Below, in pieces: positions 46,478-56,350 of a stretch of 64,000 nucleotides of DNA (the first letter of the stretch is position 1; every line of letters starts with the position of its first letter). The notes below the pieces were generated by a model. It made no database searches, had not been told where the DNA came from, and saw only the letters and a program-made list of their open reading frames with translations. This DNA is from Anaerolineae bacterium (GTDB taxonomy: Bacteria > Chloroflexota > Anaerolineae > Aggregatilineales > Phototrophicaceae). A program made the translations under genes and the position numbers. The DNA lies in assembly GCA_021296065.1 (NCBI GenBank), contig JAGWBD010000014.1, forward strand, positions 1 to 64,000. The letters run 5' to 3'.

Positions 46478-47290
46478 TCAGGTCGCGGGAGAGCAGGGCT
46501 GCAACTCCAGCAGCGTGATCTCCGGACGGCAGTTGAAGCGGAACCAGGGGCGGATTATGCCGAGGCCGCGGTTGGTGTAGACGGGCATACTGCCGGCGCG
46601 CGCCAGACCAGCCGTGTAGTGCTGGCCCCAGGCGGGCAGGACCAGCGGCCGCTCCAGCAGGGGCGGGCGCACCTGACCGCCATGCGTGTGGCCGGAGAGT
46701 TGCAGCGTGAAGCGTTCGGTCGGGCCGGCCAGGTCGGCGACGTCCGGCTCGTGCGCCAGCAGGATGGCCGGGCCTTCGGGCGGCAGCCGCTCCAGCAGGT
46801 CGTCGAGGTCGTCGTCGCCCCAGGCCTGGTCACCGAGGCCGGCGACGTGCAGTTGCGCCTCGCCGCGTTGCAGTGTGTACACCTCGTTGCGCAGAACGCG
46901 GATGCCATTGTCCGTCAGCGCCTGGCAGACCCGCTCGACGCCCCGGCGGTGGTCGTGGTTGCCGGGCACGGCGATGACCGGCGCCTGTAGCGCGCGCAGA
47001 ACGGTGAGCAGTTCTTCGGGCTCCTGCCGCGCCGTTTCCTCGATGAAATCGCCGCTGACGAGCACCAGGTCGGGCTGCAGGGCATTGACGCGCGCCAGCC
47101 AGGCCTGCAGACGCGCCGGTTTCAGCCAGCCGCCCAGATGCAGGTCGCTGATCTGCACGAGGCGCAGGCCCTCGAAGGATTCGGGCAGTTGGGGCATATA
47201 CATGGGGACGCGTTTCACCTGTAGCCAGCGCGGCTCCAGGAAGCGGGCGTAGAGGAACAGGCCGGTCAGCAGCAGAATGAGTGCGCTCAT
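46478..47290 (-). CDS. Metallophosphoesterase
   Basis: LVQISDLHLG, VLVSGDFIEE, VPGNHDHRRG, LLAHEPDV, SGHTHGGQVRPP. Confidence 0.9.
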   Translation of the reverse strand: MSALILLLTGLFLYARFLEPRWLQVKRVPMYMPQLPESFEGLRLVQISDLHLGGWLKPARLQAWLARVNALQPDLVLVSGDFIEETARQEPEELLTVLRALQAPVIAVPGNHDHRRGVERVCQALTDNGIRVLRNEVYTLQRGEAQLHVAGLGDQAWGDDDLDDLLERLPPEGPAILLAHEPDVADLAGPTERFTLQLSGHTHGGQVRPPLLERPLVLPAWGQHYTAGLARAGSMPVYTNRGLGIIRPWFRFNCRPEITLLELQPCSPAT

Positions 47291-47847
47291 GCCTCCCCCT
47301 TCGCGCTCAGGGGGTAGCGCTGCAGGACAGTGTAGCGGGCGCCGGCGGGTGTGAGCTCGCTGGCGTAGAGGCAGAACTCGTCCACAGTGACGGGCGCCGA
47401 ACGCAGCGAGCGGTGGGTCTGCAGCCAGGTGTTGAGGCGCTGCGGCGGTCGTTGCGCGCGGAAACGACCCAGCGTGACGTGCGGGTGGAAGGGCCGCCGG
47501 TCCGGCTCAAGGCCGCAACAGACCACGGCCTGCGTCACGCGCCGATGCAGGTCGTCCAGCGCCACGTTGCGGCGCAGACCTGCCCACAGTACGCCTGACC
47601 AGCGGCCGCTGCCCTGCAGCGCCAGCGTCACGGGCATTGCCTCAATCTGCGACAGCGCCCTGCCGATGGTTTCCAGTTGATTGCTTTCACCGATGAAGCA
47701 GAGTGTCACGTGCAGTTGCTGCGCCGGCACGCGGCGCAGGCCGGGCAGGTCCAGCGGCAGGCCTGCGAGGCGCTGCCGCAGCGGCCCCGGCAGCTCCAGC
47801 GCGACGAAGAGGCGCTGGCAAGGTTGCGGCGACTTCGGTTTGATCAG
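47287..47847 (-). CDS. thpR: RNA 2',3'-cyclic phosphodiesterase (LigT/ThpR family)
   Basis: Two HxTL motifs: LHVTLCFIG and FHPHVTLGRFR. Conserved N-terminus QRLFVALELPGPLRQRLAGLPLDLPGLRRV lies upstream of the called start, in frame with a CTG at 47847. Confidence 0.75.
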   Translation of the reverse strand: MIKPKSPQPCQRLFVALELPGPLRQRLAGLPLDLPGLRRVPAQQLHVTLCFIGESNQLETIGRALSQIEAMPVTLALQGSGRWSGVLWAGLRRNVALDDLHRRVTQAVVCCGLEPDRRPFHPHVTLGRFRAQRPPQRLNTWLQTHRSLRSAPVTVDEFCLYASELTPAGARYTVLQRYPLSAKGEA

Positions 47848-48455
47848 GGTGCTATCCCAACCAGGACCAGCGGGACAGCCGGGACTCCCCGGCCCTGCCG
47901 CAGCACGTTGAGCAAATCCCGTTCGTAGTAGGGGACGCCGGAAGACATCTCCTGCTCCAGTTCCTTCATCGGCAGGATTTCAATCCCTACGTCAATGACA
48001 TCAGAGACGTAGAAGCTGAGATGTTTGACGAACAGGTCATGGGCGACGAAGGCGTACTTGCCGAACTGGACCTCAACGGCAACCCGCTCTTTTACAAAGT
48101 CCGTCTGGTTGTATGACATGATCGGCGTCTGACCGGATTCCTCGATCGCCCTCTTCTGCTGATCCTCAGGCAGACCGTATATGTTGCGCATGAGTTTGTC
48201 GTCAGCCGAAAGCCAAAAATTTCTGCGGCGTTCGCTCCAGCCACGCGCCTTGAGTCCGTCACTGAAGGCACGATTCATGTCAATTGGAGAATACAGCAGT
48301 CGCCCGGCCCTGGTTTTCTCTTTTGACCTTTTTGTACGGCAGGCAGCCGCATCGACGCCCGCGATGACTTCCTGAACTTCCTGCCACAAATGTTTGCGAT
48401 GGACCAGCAGGTACTCCTCACCGTTCAGGTGAGAATAGCGCGCCCAGATTTGCAT
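47844..48455 (-). CDS. BglII-type type II restriction endonuclease
   Basis: DFVKERVAVEVQFGKYAFVAHDLFVKHLSFYVSDVIDVGIEILPMK. D-x8-E-x-Q spacing matches BglII D84/E93/Q95. Adjacent DNA methyltransferase. Confidence 0.75.
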   Translation of the reverse strand: MQIWARYSHLNGEEYLLVHRKHLWQEVQEVIAGVDAAACRTKRSKEKTRAGRLLYSPIDMNRAFSDGLKARGWSERRRNFWLSADDKLMRNIYGLPEDQQKRAIEESGQTPIMSYNQTDFVKERVAVEVQFGKYAFVAHDLFVKHLSFYVSDVIDVGIEILPMKELEQEMSSGVPYYERDLLNVLRQGRGVPAVPLVLVGIAP

Positions 48456-49381
48456 CAATGACCGCCGTTTGGTTTCGCAGGGTCATAGACTGGCTTGCCC
48501 ATCGGCCTTGTGCGCAGGGTTCCGGCGCGAAACTGTTGCACCCTGTCGCGCGCAATTTCCACGAATTAGCGGACGATGTCGCAGCCATAACCATTGCGGC
48601 GATGCATCATCGCCGCGATCATGGACGAGCCAACCCCCATGTAGGGGTCGAACACCGCATCGCCCTCGTCGGTCATGGACAGCACCAGACGCTCCACCAG
48701 TTCAACCGGGAACTGGCAGGGGTGAATCGTCTTATCCACGTGATTGTTCTTGACGTTCGGGAACTCCCAGACATCGCTCGGATTCTTGCCCTTCGGATTC
48801 CCGGAGAGCTGACCGACTTTCGGCCCCTTGAAGTGACGCTTGTCGGGGTATTTGGACGGGACGCGAATGGGGTCCAGGTTCCAGGTGTAGTCATCGCCCT
48901 TGGTCCACCAGTTGATCGTTTCGTAGCGGCCGGAAAGGCGTTTGGAAGAATGCAGGCCATGTCCGAAATGCCAGACAATGCGATTCCGCAGGCGCAGCCC
49001 CTCCTTCCGAAACAGGGGATACAGGACTGTGTCGAGGGGAACAATCTCCCCCTCGCTCACGTAGTTGCCGACTTGCCAGCAGAGCGACCCCTGGGGGTGC
49101 AGCAGACGGACACACGCACGAATGACTTGTTCCTGAGCCGCCAGGTAGTCATCCAGCGGGCTGCGCGTCTCGTATTCCTTGCCCAGATTGTAGGGCGGGG
49201 AGGTGACAATCAACTTGAACAATTCGTCAGGGAGAGCCCGCATGAAGCCCAGATTGTCTTCACAGGCGAGGACTGGATCTTCTTTGGTAGCCGGCTCGCC
49301 GGGAGTGATTTCATGCGAAACCGGGGTTTGCACTTCGCCAAACAGGCGGAGTGTGGCGAGCTTGTCTGCGTCGTGGCTCAT
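48455..49381 (-). pseudogene. Site-specific DNA methyltransferase with in-frame TAA at 48566-48568
   Basis: TSPPYNLGKEYE and FDPYMGVGSSMIAAMMHRRNGYGCDIVR, then TAA, then in the same frame FVEIARDRVQQFRAGTLRTRPMGKPVYDPAKPNGGH, ending at TGA overlapping the endonuclease ATG. Confidence 0.75.
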
Positions 49382-49450
49382 GCTTGCTGTTCCGTCTTCG
49401 CGCTGCCTGAAGTCAGTCTAACATGACAGGGAAGAAAACGCGGTTTCATC

Positions 49451-52400
49451 TCACTCCGGCAAGACCTCGCGCGGCTTGCTGCCGTCCTGGGCCGGGCCGA
49501 TGACGCCCTCGTCCTCCATCATGTCGATCAGGCGCGCGGCGCGCGTGTAGCCGATGCGCATGCGCCGCTGCAGCAGCGAGACCGAGGCCTTGTTCAGGCG
49601 GCGCACCATCTCCACCGCCTGCTCGTAGAGTTCGTCGCGCTCGTCGCTGACGCGTTCGTGCAGTTCGATGCCCTTTTCTTCCTCCCAGGCGCTGAAATCC
49701 GGGAAGGCGAGGTGGGCCTGTTGCGCGGCCGCTTTCGTTTCGGCTTCTTCGGATGGCGCCGGCAGGGGCGGCATGTCCGTCAGGGGCGTTGCGGACGGCG
49801 CTTCGTCGTCGCCTTCCGCCTCGTCCGGCAGCATTGTCGCGGCGGGCTCATCCAGCGCCTGACGCTTCCAGTAGCGCGTGACGTTGTCGACCTCTTCCGG
49901 CGAGACCAGCACGCCCTGCAGACGGGCCGCGGCCGGCGCGCTGCCGCTGAGATAGAGCATGTCGCCCTTGCCCAGCAGACGCTCGGCGCCCGGCTGGTCG
50001 AGGATGACGCGGCTGTCCACGCCGCCGGCCACGGCAAATGCGATGCGGGCCGGGAAGTTGGCCTTGATGAGGCCGGTGACGACATCCACCGAGGGGCGCT
50101 GGGTGGCGATGACGAGGTGGATGCCGGTGGCGCGCGCGAGGGCCGCGATGCGCGTGATGACCCGCTCGGTCTCGTCCGGCGCCAGCATCATCAGGTCCGC
50201 CAGTTCGTCGATGACGACCACGATGTAGGGCATGCGCTCCAGCTCGCCGTTGAGGTGGCGATTGTAGTCCTCGATGTTGCGCGCGCCGGCCTCGCTGAAA
50301 CGGCGGTAGCGCTCGTCCATTTCGCGCGTGACCCACTTGAGCACGCCGAGGGTACGTTCGAGGTCGACGACCACCGGCGCCACCAGGTGCGGCACGCCGT
50401 TGTAGCTGGTCAGTTCCACCCGCTTGGGGTCGACCATGATGAAGCGCACCCTGTCGGGGCTGTTGTTGACCAGCAGACTGACGATGATGGCGTTGACCAG
50501 CACGGACTTGCCGGAGCCGGTGGTGCCGGCGATGAGCAAATGCGGCATGCTGGCCAGGTCCGCCGCGACGGGGGTACCGTCCACGCTCTGGCCGAGGCCG
50601 ATGGCCAGCGCGGCCTTTTCCCTGAGCTCGCGGAACTGTTGGGATTCCATCACGTCGCGCAGGCTGACGACGGCGGCCTGCGCGTTGGGCACCTCGATGC
50701 CGACGTAGCCCTTGCCCGGCACCGGCGCCTCAATACGGATCGTCTTTGCGCCCAGCGCAAGCTGCAGGTCCTTGTCGAGTTGGGCGATGGCGCCGACCTT
50801 GACGCGGGTCTTCTTGCCGGCGCGCGTCAGCAGATAGTCCGGCTCGACGCCAAACTGGGTGATGACCGGACCGGTGTTGACCTCCACGACGCGGCCAGGC
50901 GAGCCGAAGCTCTGCAGCGTCTCTTCAATGGTGCGCGCGCGCCCCAGCAGAATCTCGCGGTCCAGGTCGGATTCCGAGCCGACGTTGAGCAGGCTGCTCA
51001 GGTCTGGCAGTTGCCAGTCGCGTTGCTTGCGGCGCGGCGCGGCGGCCAGCGTGGGGCGCATGGAAGTTGGCGAGGGCGGGATGCGCGCGGGCGGCGTTTC
51101 CGCCACGTCCGGTGACGGCGTGACCTCCGCGGCGGCGGGTTGCTGCGTCGCCGCTGGCGGAAGGACCTGCGCCGGCGTTTCCTCCTCAACTGCAGCAGTT
51201 GGCGCTGTGACGAGTTCCGTTGGCGGAGTCCCGGAGGGCGCAGCGGGGAGGCCTTCATGGACGGGCGGCCCGGACCCGGCCGGTATTGGCGCCGGGGGCG
51301 CCGCGTAGGGCGACGCCGGCGCGGGCGTCGGCAGGTCTTCCTGTGGCGGCGCCATGCTCTCCCTGTCGGCAGGTGGTGTTGCCGGGGCCGGTCTGTCGGC
51401 AGGTGCTGCGGGCTCGTTGGCACGCCTGCGCGCGTTCAGGGCCGCCTCTATCCCGGCGCGCAGCCGCGGTGACAGGGCGCGCAGTCCCGACCGGACGGGC
51501 GTATCCGCTTGCTGCTGGCCCACCGTGGTCTTTACGGTGCGTCCGCCCATCGTAATCGGGATTGAGCGCGGCCCGTCATGCGTCTCTGCCTGAAGACTCA
51601 GGGCCTGGGCCGCCTGTCGGCGCGCCTCCCGCTGCTGCGCGCGCCGCTGGCGGACCTGGTCCAGCCGCTGCCAGCCGCGGCTGGTCAGGGCCGCAAGGTC
51701 CGCCACCGAAACCTTCAGGCCGAACATGGCGCCGATCAGCAGCAGGCCCGTCGTGCTGACGAGCATGCCGACCTCGCCGATGCCGGTCACCAGCAGGTAA
51801 TAGAGTTCCGCGCCGGCAAAGCCGCCGCCGCGGCCCGCGTTCCACGAGAGTTCAAGTTGCAGGCGCAGACGCACGGGGTCGGAGAGGTCGATGCTGGAGT
51901 AGCCCGGATTGAAGCTGTCCACAAACTGGAAAAAGAGCAACAGACCGACGAAAAACAGGGCCCCGCCGGCCACGCGCAGGGGGTTGACGACGGGGGCCTC
52001 GCTGCCAAAGTGACGCACGATCAGCCAGGCGCCGACGGCGAAGAGCAGCAGCGGCACGGCCAGCGCGCCCCAGCCGAAGAAATTGGCGAAGAAGGTGTTG
52101 ACGACCTGGGTCAACTGGCCGCGGATGGTGGAGAGGCTGCTGAGGAAGAGCGCCAGCGAGGCCAGCACCAGCAGCACGCCGAGGATGTCCAGCTTGTTGT
52201 CCAGCGTCAGGCCGCTGCCGCCAAGCCGGGGCGCCTTGCTGTCGCTGCGGCGTCGCTTGCGCGCGGCGCCGGCCCTGCGCGCCGGCTCCTGTTCACGGCG
52301 GCCGGGCAGGGGCAGACGCCGTACGCCGCGCGCCCGTTGCGCCAGATCGCCCAGGACCCCGGGCGGGCCGATGTCCGGCAAACGGGCGCGCAGGGCCTGC

Positions 52401-52876
52401 AGGGCCAACGTGGGGCCCGGACCCTGTCGCCGCGTCCGACGCAGCAGCCGCACAAGAGGGCCTGGCTGTTCCTCGCCGCTGTCTGGCCCGGTTTGCGGTG
52501 GAGCAGAGACGTCGCGCAAGGGTTCACCCGGTCGACTGTGCACAATGCGGGGCCGATACTCCGGCTCGGCGGACGAAGACTCCGGCGGCCACTGTTGTGG
52601 CGGCGGGGACGATTTGGCGGGCGCCCGCGACGATTCTCGCTGCCGGCCGGCCGCTGACTGCGCGTCGGCTGCGGGCGACGGCCGGCGCGGCGCAGAACGA
52701 GGCGGCCGCGCCGGCGGACGGGCGGCGGGCTGACGTGACGAGGTCTGCAGCGGCCTTACCGGTGTCGGCGGCCCTGGCCGGTCCCGTTCCCCTTCGTTCT
52801 GCCCGTCATCGTCATCGGGGATCTGGTCGCGGATGTCGTCGTCGTCGTAATATTCGAGTTCGTCGCTATCGGCCAT
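49451..52876 (-). CDS. ftsK: FtsK/SpoIIIE family DNA translocase
   Basis: N-terminal TM helices, Pro/Ala-rich linker, MPHLLIAGTTGSGKSVLVNAIIVSLL, VIDELADLMM, C-terminal winged helix KASVSLLQRRMRIGYTRAARLIDMMEDEGVIGP. Confidence 0.93.
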   Translation of the reverse strand: MADSDELEYYDDDDIRDQIPDDDDGQNEGERDRPGPPTPVRPLQTSSRQPAARPPARPPRSAPRRPSPAADAQSAAGRQRESSRAPAKSSPPPQQWPPESSSAEPEYRPRIVHSRPGEPLRDVSAPPQTGPDSGEEQPGPLVRLLRRTRRQGPGPTLALQALRARLPDIGPPGVLGDLAQRARGVRRLPLPGRREQEPARRAGAARKRRRSDSKAPRLGGSGLTLDNKLDILGVLLVLASLALFLSSLSTIRGQLTQVVNTFFANFFGWGALAVPLLLFAVGAWLIVRHFGSEAPVVNPLRVAGGALFFVGLLLFFQFVDSFNPGYSSIDLSDPVRLRLQLELSWNAGRGGGFAGAELYYLLVTGIGEVGMLVSTTGLLLIGAMFGLKVSVADLAALTSRGWQRLDQVRQRRAQQREARRQAAQALSLQAETHDGPRSIPITMGGRTVKTTVGQQQADTPVRSGLRALSPRLRAGIEAALNARRRANEPAAPADRPAPATPPADRESMAPPQEDLPTPAPASPYAAPPAPIPAGSGPPVHEGLPAAPSGTPPTELVTAPTAAVEEETPAQVLPPAATQQPAAAEVTPSPDVAETPPARIPPSPTSMRPTLAAAPRRKQRDWQLPDLSSLLNVGSESDLDREILLGRARTIEETLQSFGSPGRVVEVNTGPVITQFGVEPDYLLTRAGKKTRVKVGAIAQLDKDLQLALGAKTIRIEAPVPGKGYVGIEVPNAQAAVVSLRDVMESQQFRELREKAALAIGLGQSVDGTPVAADLASMPHLLIAGTTGSGKSVLVNAIIVSLLVNNSPDRVRFIMVDPKRVELTSYNGVPHLVAPVVVDLERTLGVLKWVTREMDERYRRFSEAGARNIEDYNRHLNGELERMPYIVVVIDELADLMMLAPDETERVITRIAALARATGIHLVIATQRPSVDVVTGLIKANFPARIAFAVAGGVDSRVILDQPGAERLLGKGDMLYLSGSAPAAARLQGVLVSPEEVDNVTRYWKRQALDEPAATMLPDEAEGDDEAPSATPLTDMPPLPAPSEEAETKAAAQQAHLAFPDFSAWEEEKGIELHERVSDERDELYEQAVEMVRRLNKASVSLLQRRMRIGYTRAARLIDMMEDEGVIGPAQDGSKPREVLPE

Positions 52877-52929
52877 GGTGGCACCCGCAGCTTCCCATGC
52901 GAGTGAATGAACTATAACACAGGCTGCCG

Positions 52930-54081
52930 TTACCCGGACAGCAGCGAGCGGTAAACAGACTCACAGCGTTGGGCGATGTGCTCCCAGGTGAAGTACTCGT
53001 TGACCAGGACGCGCCCCTGGCGCCCCATCTCTGCCCGCAGCGAGGGGTCTGCCAGCAGACGCTCAAGCGCCTGTGCAAGGGGGGCAGGCTGTGGCAGCAC
53101 TTCCAGCGCCGCGCCGCGGGTCACCGCCTGTGGCAGGTTGCAGCCCGGCGCCAGAATCAGCGGCAGGCCGGCGCCCATGGCTTCCAGCGCCGCCATGGGC
53201 AGGCCTTCACCGCGGGCGGGAAGCGCCAGCAGCGCCGCCGCGGCCAGGGCGTCCAGACGTTCCTGCCCGGTCAGCAGGCCGGTGAACAGCAGTCGTCCAT
53301 CCTGCAGGGGCTCGAGACGGGCGCGCATGCCCTCGTCAGGCCCGGCGATGACCAGCCTGGCGTCCGGCCGCTGTGTCATGCGGAAGGCCTCGACCAGCGC
53401 CTGCAAACCCTTGCGTTGGTGCAGACGCCCCATGAACAGACACAGTGGGCCGGCGCCCGTTTGCCAGGTCTCACGAAAGGAGGCGCCGTCGCCCAGGTCG
53501 GCGAATTCTTCCGGGTCGATGCCGTTGGGAATGACGCTGGTCGGCGTGTCGCCGCTCCAGAGTGCGCGCAGATCGGCAACTTCGGCCTCCGTCAGGGCGA
53601 TGACGTGGCTGAAGCGCTGCGCCAGGCCCGGCCCTGCGGCGCGGTCCCAGAGCGCCTTGAAACGGCCGCGCCCGGTGTCATGGCTGAGCGTGCCGTGGGG
53701 TGAGAGCAGCAGCGGCAGGCCGGCCGCCTGCGCCCGCGGCGTCACCAGCAGATTCTCCAGGGTGCGCAGTTCGTGGCAGTGGACGACGTCCATCGCCGGC
53801 AAAAGGTCGCGCGCCAGCGTTCCCATAGGCAGCGTCGTGGAGAGATTGAAACGGTCGCGCAGCCAGGGCAGCGCGTTGGCGACGCGCAACACGCGAACGC
53901 CGTCGCACAGGTCGTCGGCGGGGCCGGGGTGGCGCCGGCCGGCGGCGAGGGCATCGCTTGTCAGCACGGTGACGCCGTGGCCGCGGCGCTGCAGCGCGCG
54001 CGCCAGGCCCTCCACCGCGCGCGGTACGCCGCCGTAGGCCCAGGCCGGGGCATAATAGGGGGTAAGGTGCAGAATGTTCAT
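52930..54081 (-). CDS. GT4-type glycosyltransferase
   Basis: MNILHLTPYYAPAWAYGGVPRAVEGLARAL; VIPNGIDPEEF; LFMGRLHQRKGLQALVEAF; MAALEAMGAGLPLIL. Confidence 0.9.
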   Translation of the reverse strand: MNILHLTPYYAPAWAYGGVPRAVEGLARALQRRGHGVTVLTSDALAAGRRHPGPADDLCDGVRVLRVANALPWLRDRFNLSTTLPMGTLARDLLPAMDVVHCHELRTLENLLVTPRAQAAGLPLLLSPHGTLSHDTGRGRFKALWDRAAGPGLAQRFSHVIALTEAEVADLRALWSGDTPTSVIPNGIDPEEFADLGDGASFRETWQTGAGPLCLFMGRLHQRKGLQALVEAFRMTQRPDARLVIAGPDEGMRARLEPLQDGRLLFTGLLTGQERLDALAAAALLALPARGEGLPMAALEAMGAGLPLILAPGCNLPQAVTRGAALEVLPQPAPLAQALERLLADPSLRAEMGRQGRVLVNEYFTWEHIAQRCESVYRSLLSG

Positions 54082-54098
54082 CGTCTGAAACGCCAGTT

Positions 54099-55760
54099 GT
54101 GATGAGTGGCGGGCAGGGCGACACTGCATTGCCGCGCCGCCCTGCCTGTATTATACTCACTCCAGGGTCGGGCGGAGCGCAGGCGCCGCCCCCCGCCCCC
54201 CCGGAATGGAGCGCAAGCGATGCAGCGATTGTCAACCCTGTTGCTCCTGTGTTGCCGCAGGGAGAATTGTTGCGGAACCCCGGCATGCAGGGCGAATATA
54301 TCAGCATCCGCGGGGGCGAGAAACGCATTGTTGTGCCGGCCGGCTGGAATGTCTGGCTGCATCCTCACAGCGGCAATTTCGAGGACTATACCAACCGCGC
54401 CGACAAGGTGGATATTCAGCCGCATCCCGGCCCTGGTCCCAATCCGCAGGAGGGCAGCCGCGCCCTGGCGATCGATTGCGGCTACGTCACCTGCACCGTC
54501 GCCGTCTATCAGCAAATCGCTGTGGCGGCGAACAGCAACGTGACTGCCAGCGCCTGGTCGCATGTCCGGGCCTGCAACCATGGCGGCAGCGGCAACTGCG
54601 GTTCGGCCATCGAATCCGGCTCGCAGACCCGTATCGGCATTGACCCCAATGGCGGCAACAACCCCAACGACGCCGACGTCGTCTGGTCGAACTGGTCGCA
54701 GCCGCATGACCAGTGGCTGGAGGTCACCGTCAACGCGACCACCACCGGCCCGACCGCGACGCTTTTCCTGTATTCAACCCAGGCCAACGTCGCCGAACTC
54801 AACAAGACCTATTGGGACAACGTTTCGCTGGTCGGTGGCGGCCCGGGTGGCGCGGTAGCCGGCGCCGAGGTGGCCGCGCCGGCACCCACGGTGCCGCCCC
54901 AGGTGCCCTTTGTGGCGCCGCAGCGTGCGGAAGATGATGGCTCCATCGTGCACGTCGTGCGGCCCGGCAACACCATCGACAGCATCGCCGTCGCCTACGA
55001 TCTGACGCGTCCCGAGTTGCTGGCGCTCAACCCCGATATCACCAACCCGCGCATTATCAGTGTTGGCCAGCGTATCACCGTGCGCCGTGCGGGCGGCAGC
55101 AGCGCGCCGGACGAGAGCGCCGCCGCGGTGGACGAGGCGCCGGCAGAGACGGCCCCCGAGCCCGCACCGGAACGCGTCGACGACGGCGCGGCGCAGGGCT
55201 CACGCCGGGCCGTTACAGCCAACGCCGCCGCGGACCTCGCGCCCGCGCCGGTCTCCGTTGCGGCGCTGCCCGCCATGGACCCGCTGGCCATGCGCGCCAG
55301 CGTCTGCGTGACCCTGTTCGACGACGTCAACCGCAACCGCCTGCGCGAGCCGGACGAGAGGGCGCTGGCCAGCGGTCTGCTGCAACTGATCGGCGCCGGT
55401 GACCCGGCCCGCATGGCCACAGGCGAAGAGGCAAGTTGTTTTGAGGACCTGGAGGGCGGCGCCTGGCTGCTGGAAATCATCGCGCCCGAGGGCTACGGGC
55501 TCACGGCGCCGGGGCAATTGCAGTTGAGCCTGCCCTCCGGCGCGCGTCTGGATGTCGCGGTCGGCGCGGCTGCGGGCCTGCAGCCGCCTGTGGCGCCGGC
55601 GCCGGACGAGGTGCACGTCTTCAGCGACGATATCGTGCGGGACAGTACGGGCACAGCGCTGGATGTGCTGCTTGCCAACCTGGGTTACATCGCCTTCGGC
55701 CTGGCAGGGCTGGTCCTGATCGCCGGAGGCGCCCTGACGCTGTCGCTGCGGCGTCGTTGA
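54099..55760 (+). CDS. Surface protein with LysM domain, SdrD B-like segment and C-terminal TM
   Basis: HVVRPGNTIDSIAVAYDLTRPELLALNPDITNPRIISVGQRITV (LysM); VTLFDDVNRNRLREPDERALASGLLQLIG; C-terminal hydrophobic helix then RRR. True start unclear. Confidence 0.7.
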   Translation: MMSGGQGDTALPRRPACIILTPGSGGAQAPPPAPPEWSASDAAIVNPVAPVLPQGELLRNPGMQGEYISIRGGEKRIVVPAGWNVWLHPHSGNFEDYTNRADKVDIQPHPGPGPNPQEGSRALAIDCGYVTCTVAVYQQIAVAANSNVTASAWSHVRACNHGGSGNCGSAIESGSQTRIGIDPNGGNNPNDADVVWSNWSQPHDQWLEVTVNATTTGPTATLFLYSTQANVAELNKTYWDNVSLVGGGPGGAVAGAEVAAPAPTVPPQVPFVAPQRAEDDGSIVHVVRPGNTIDSIAVAYDLTRPELLALNPDITNPRIISVGQRITVRRAGGSSAPDESAAAVDEAPAETAPEPAPERVDDGAAQGSRRAVTANAAADLAPAPVSVAALPAMDPLAMRASVCVTLFDDVNRNRLREPDERALASGLLQLIGAGDPARMATGEEASCFEDLEGGAWLLEIIAPEGYGLTAPGQLQLSLPSGARLDVAVGAAAGLQPPVAPAPDEVHVFSDDIVRDSTGTALDVLLANLGYIAFGLAGLVLIAGGALTLSLRRR

Positions 55761-55761
55761 C

Positions 55762-56337
55762 GTGCGTCTTCGTCCCCTTTCCCAGTGCTTTCCCCTGTTT
55801 GCGGGGTTGCTGTTGCTGACAGCCCTGTCGTCGCTGCAGGCGCAAAATGGTGGCGGGCAGTTTTGCCTGCGTTCCTTTGAGGACCGCAACGGCAACGGGA
55901 ACCTCGACCCGGGCGAGCCGCCGCTGACGGCGGGAGTCAGCGCCGAATTGCGCGACGCGGATGGTCTGGTGGTCGCCAGCGGCCAGTTGGACAATTCGCC
56001 GCTGGCGGCGCAGGGTGTGATCTGTTTCCAGTTCTTGCAATCAGGCGAATACACCCTGCTGGTGAGCGACACCCTGCGCCAGACCGGCGGGGGAGTCATT
56101 TTCACGCGGCGCATTGAGGACGGCGGCGCGCCCCTGCTGGTCGACTACGGTGCGCGTCAGCAAGCCGTGGCAACCGCCGCCGCGCCGACGCGGGGAGCAA
56201 ACAATCTGACGCAGTTGCTGCCCCGCGTTGTCTTCTCACTGTTCGGCGCGCTGCTGGTCATGGTCGCCATGCTGGCTGTGGGCGCCCTCATCTGGTTTTT
56301 CGCCCTGCGACGTCCCGCGCCTTTACGCAACCGCTAG
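55762..56337 (+). CDS. Membrane-anchored protein with SdrD B-like domain
   Basis: Signal segment LFAGLLLLTALSSLQA; FCLRSFEDRNGNGNLDPGEPPLTAGVSAELRD; C-terminal TM helix. Confidence 0.6.
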   Translation: MRLRPLSQCFPLFAGLLLLTALSSLQAQNGGGQFCLRSFEDRNGNGNLDPGEPPLTAGVSAELRDADGLVVASGQLDNSPLAAQGVICFQFLQSGEYTLLVSDTLRQTGGGVIFTRRIEDGGAPLLVDYGARQQAVATAAAPTRGANNLTQLLPRVVFSLFGALLVMVAMLAVGALIWFFALRRPAPLRNR

Positions 56338-56350
56338 CGGAGCCGCCCTC

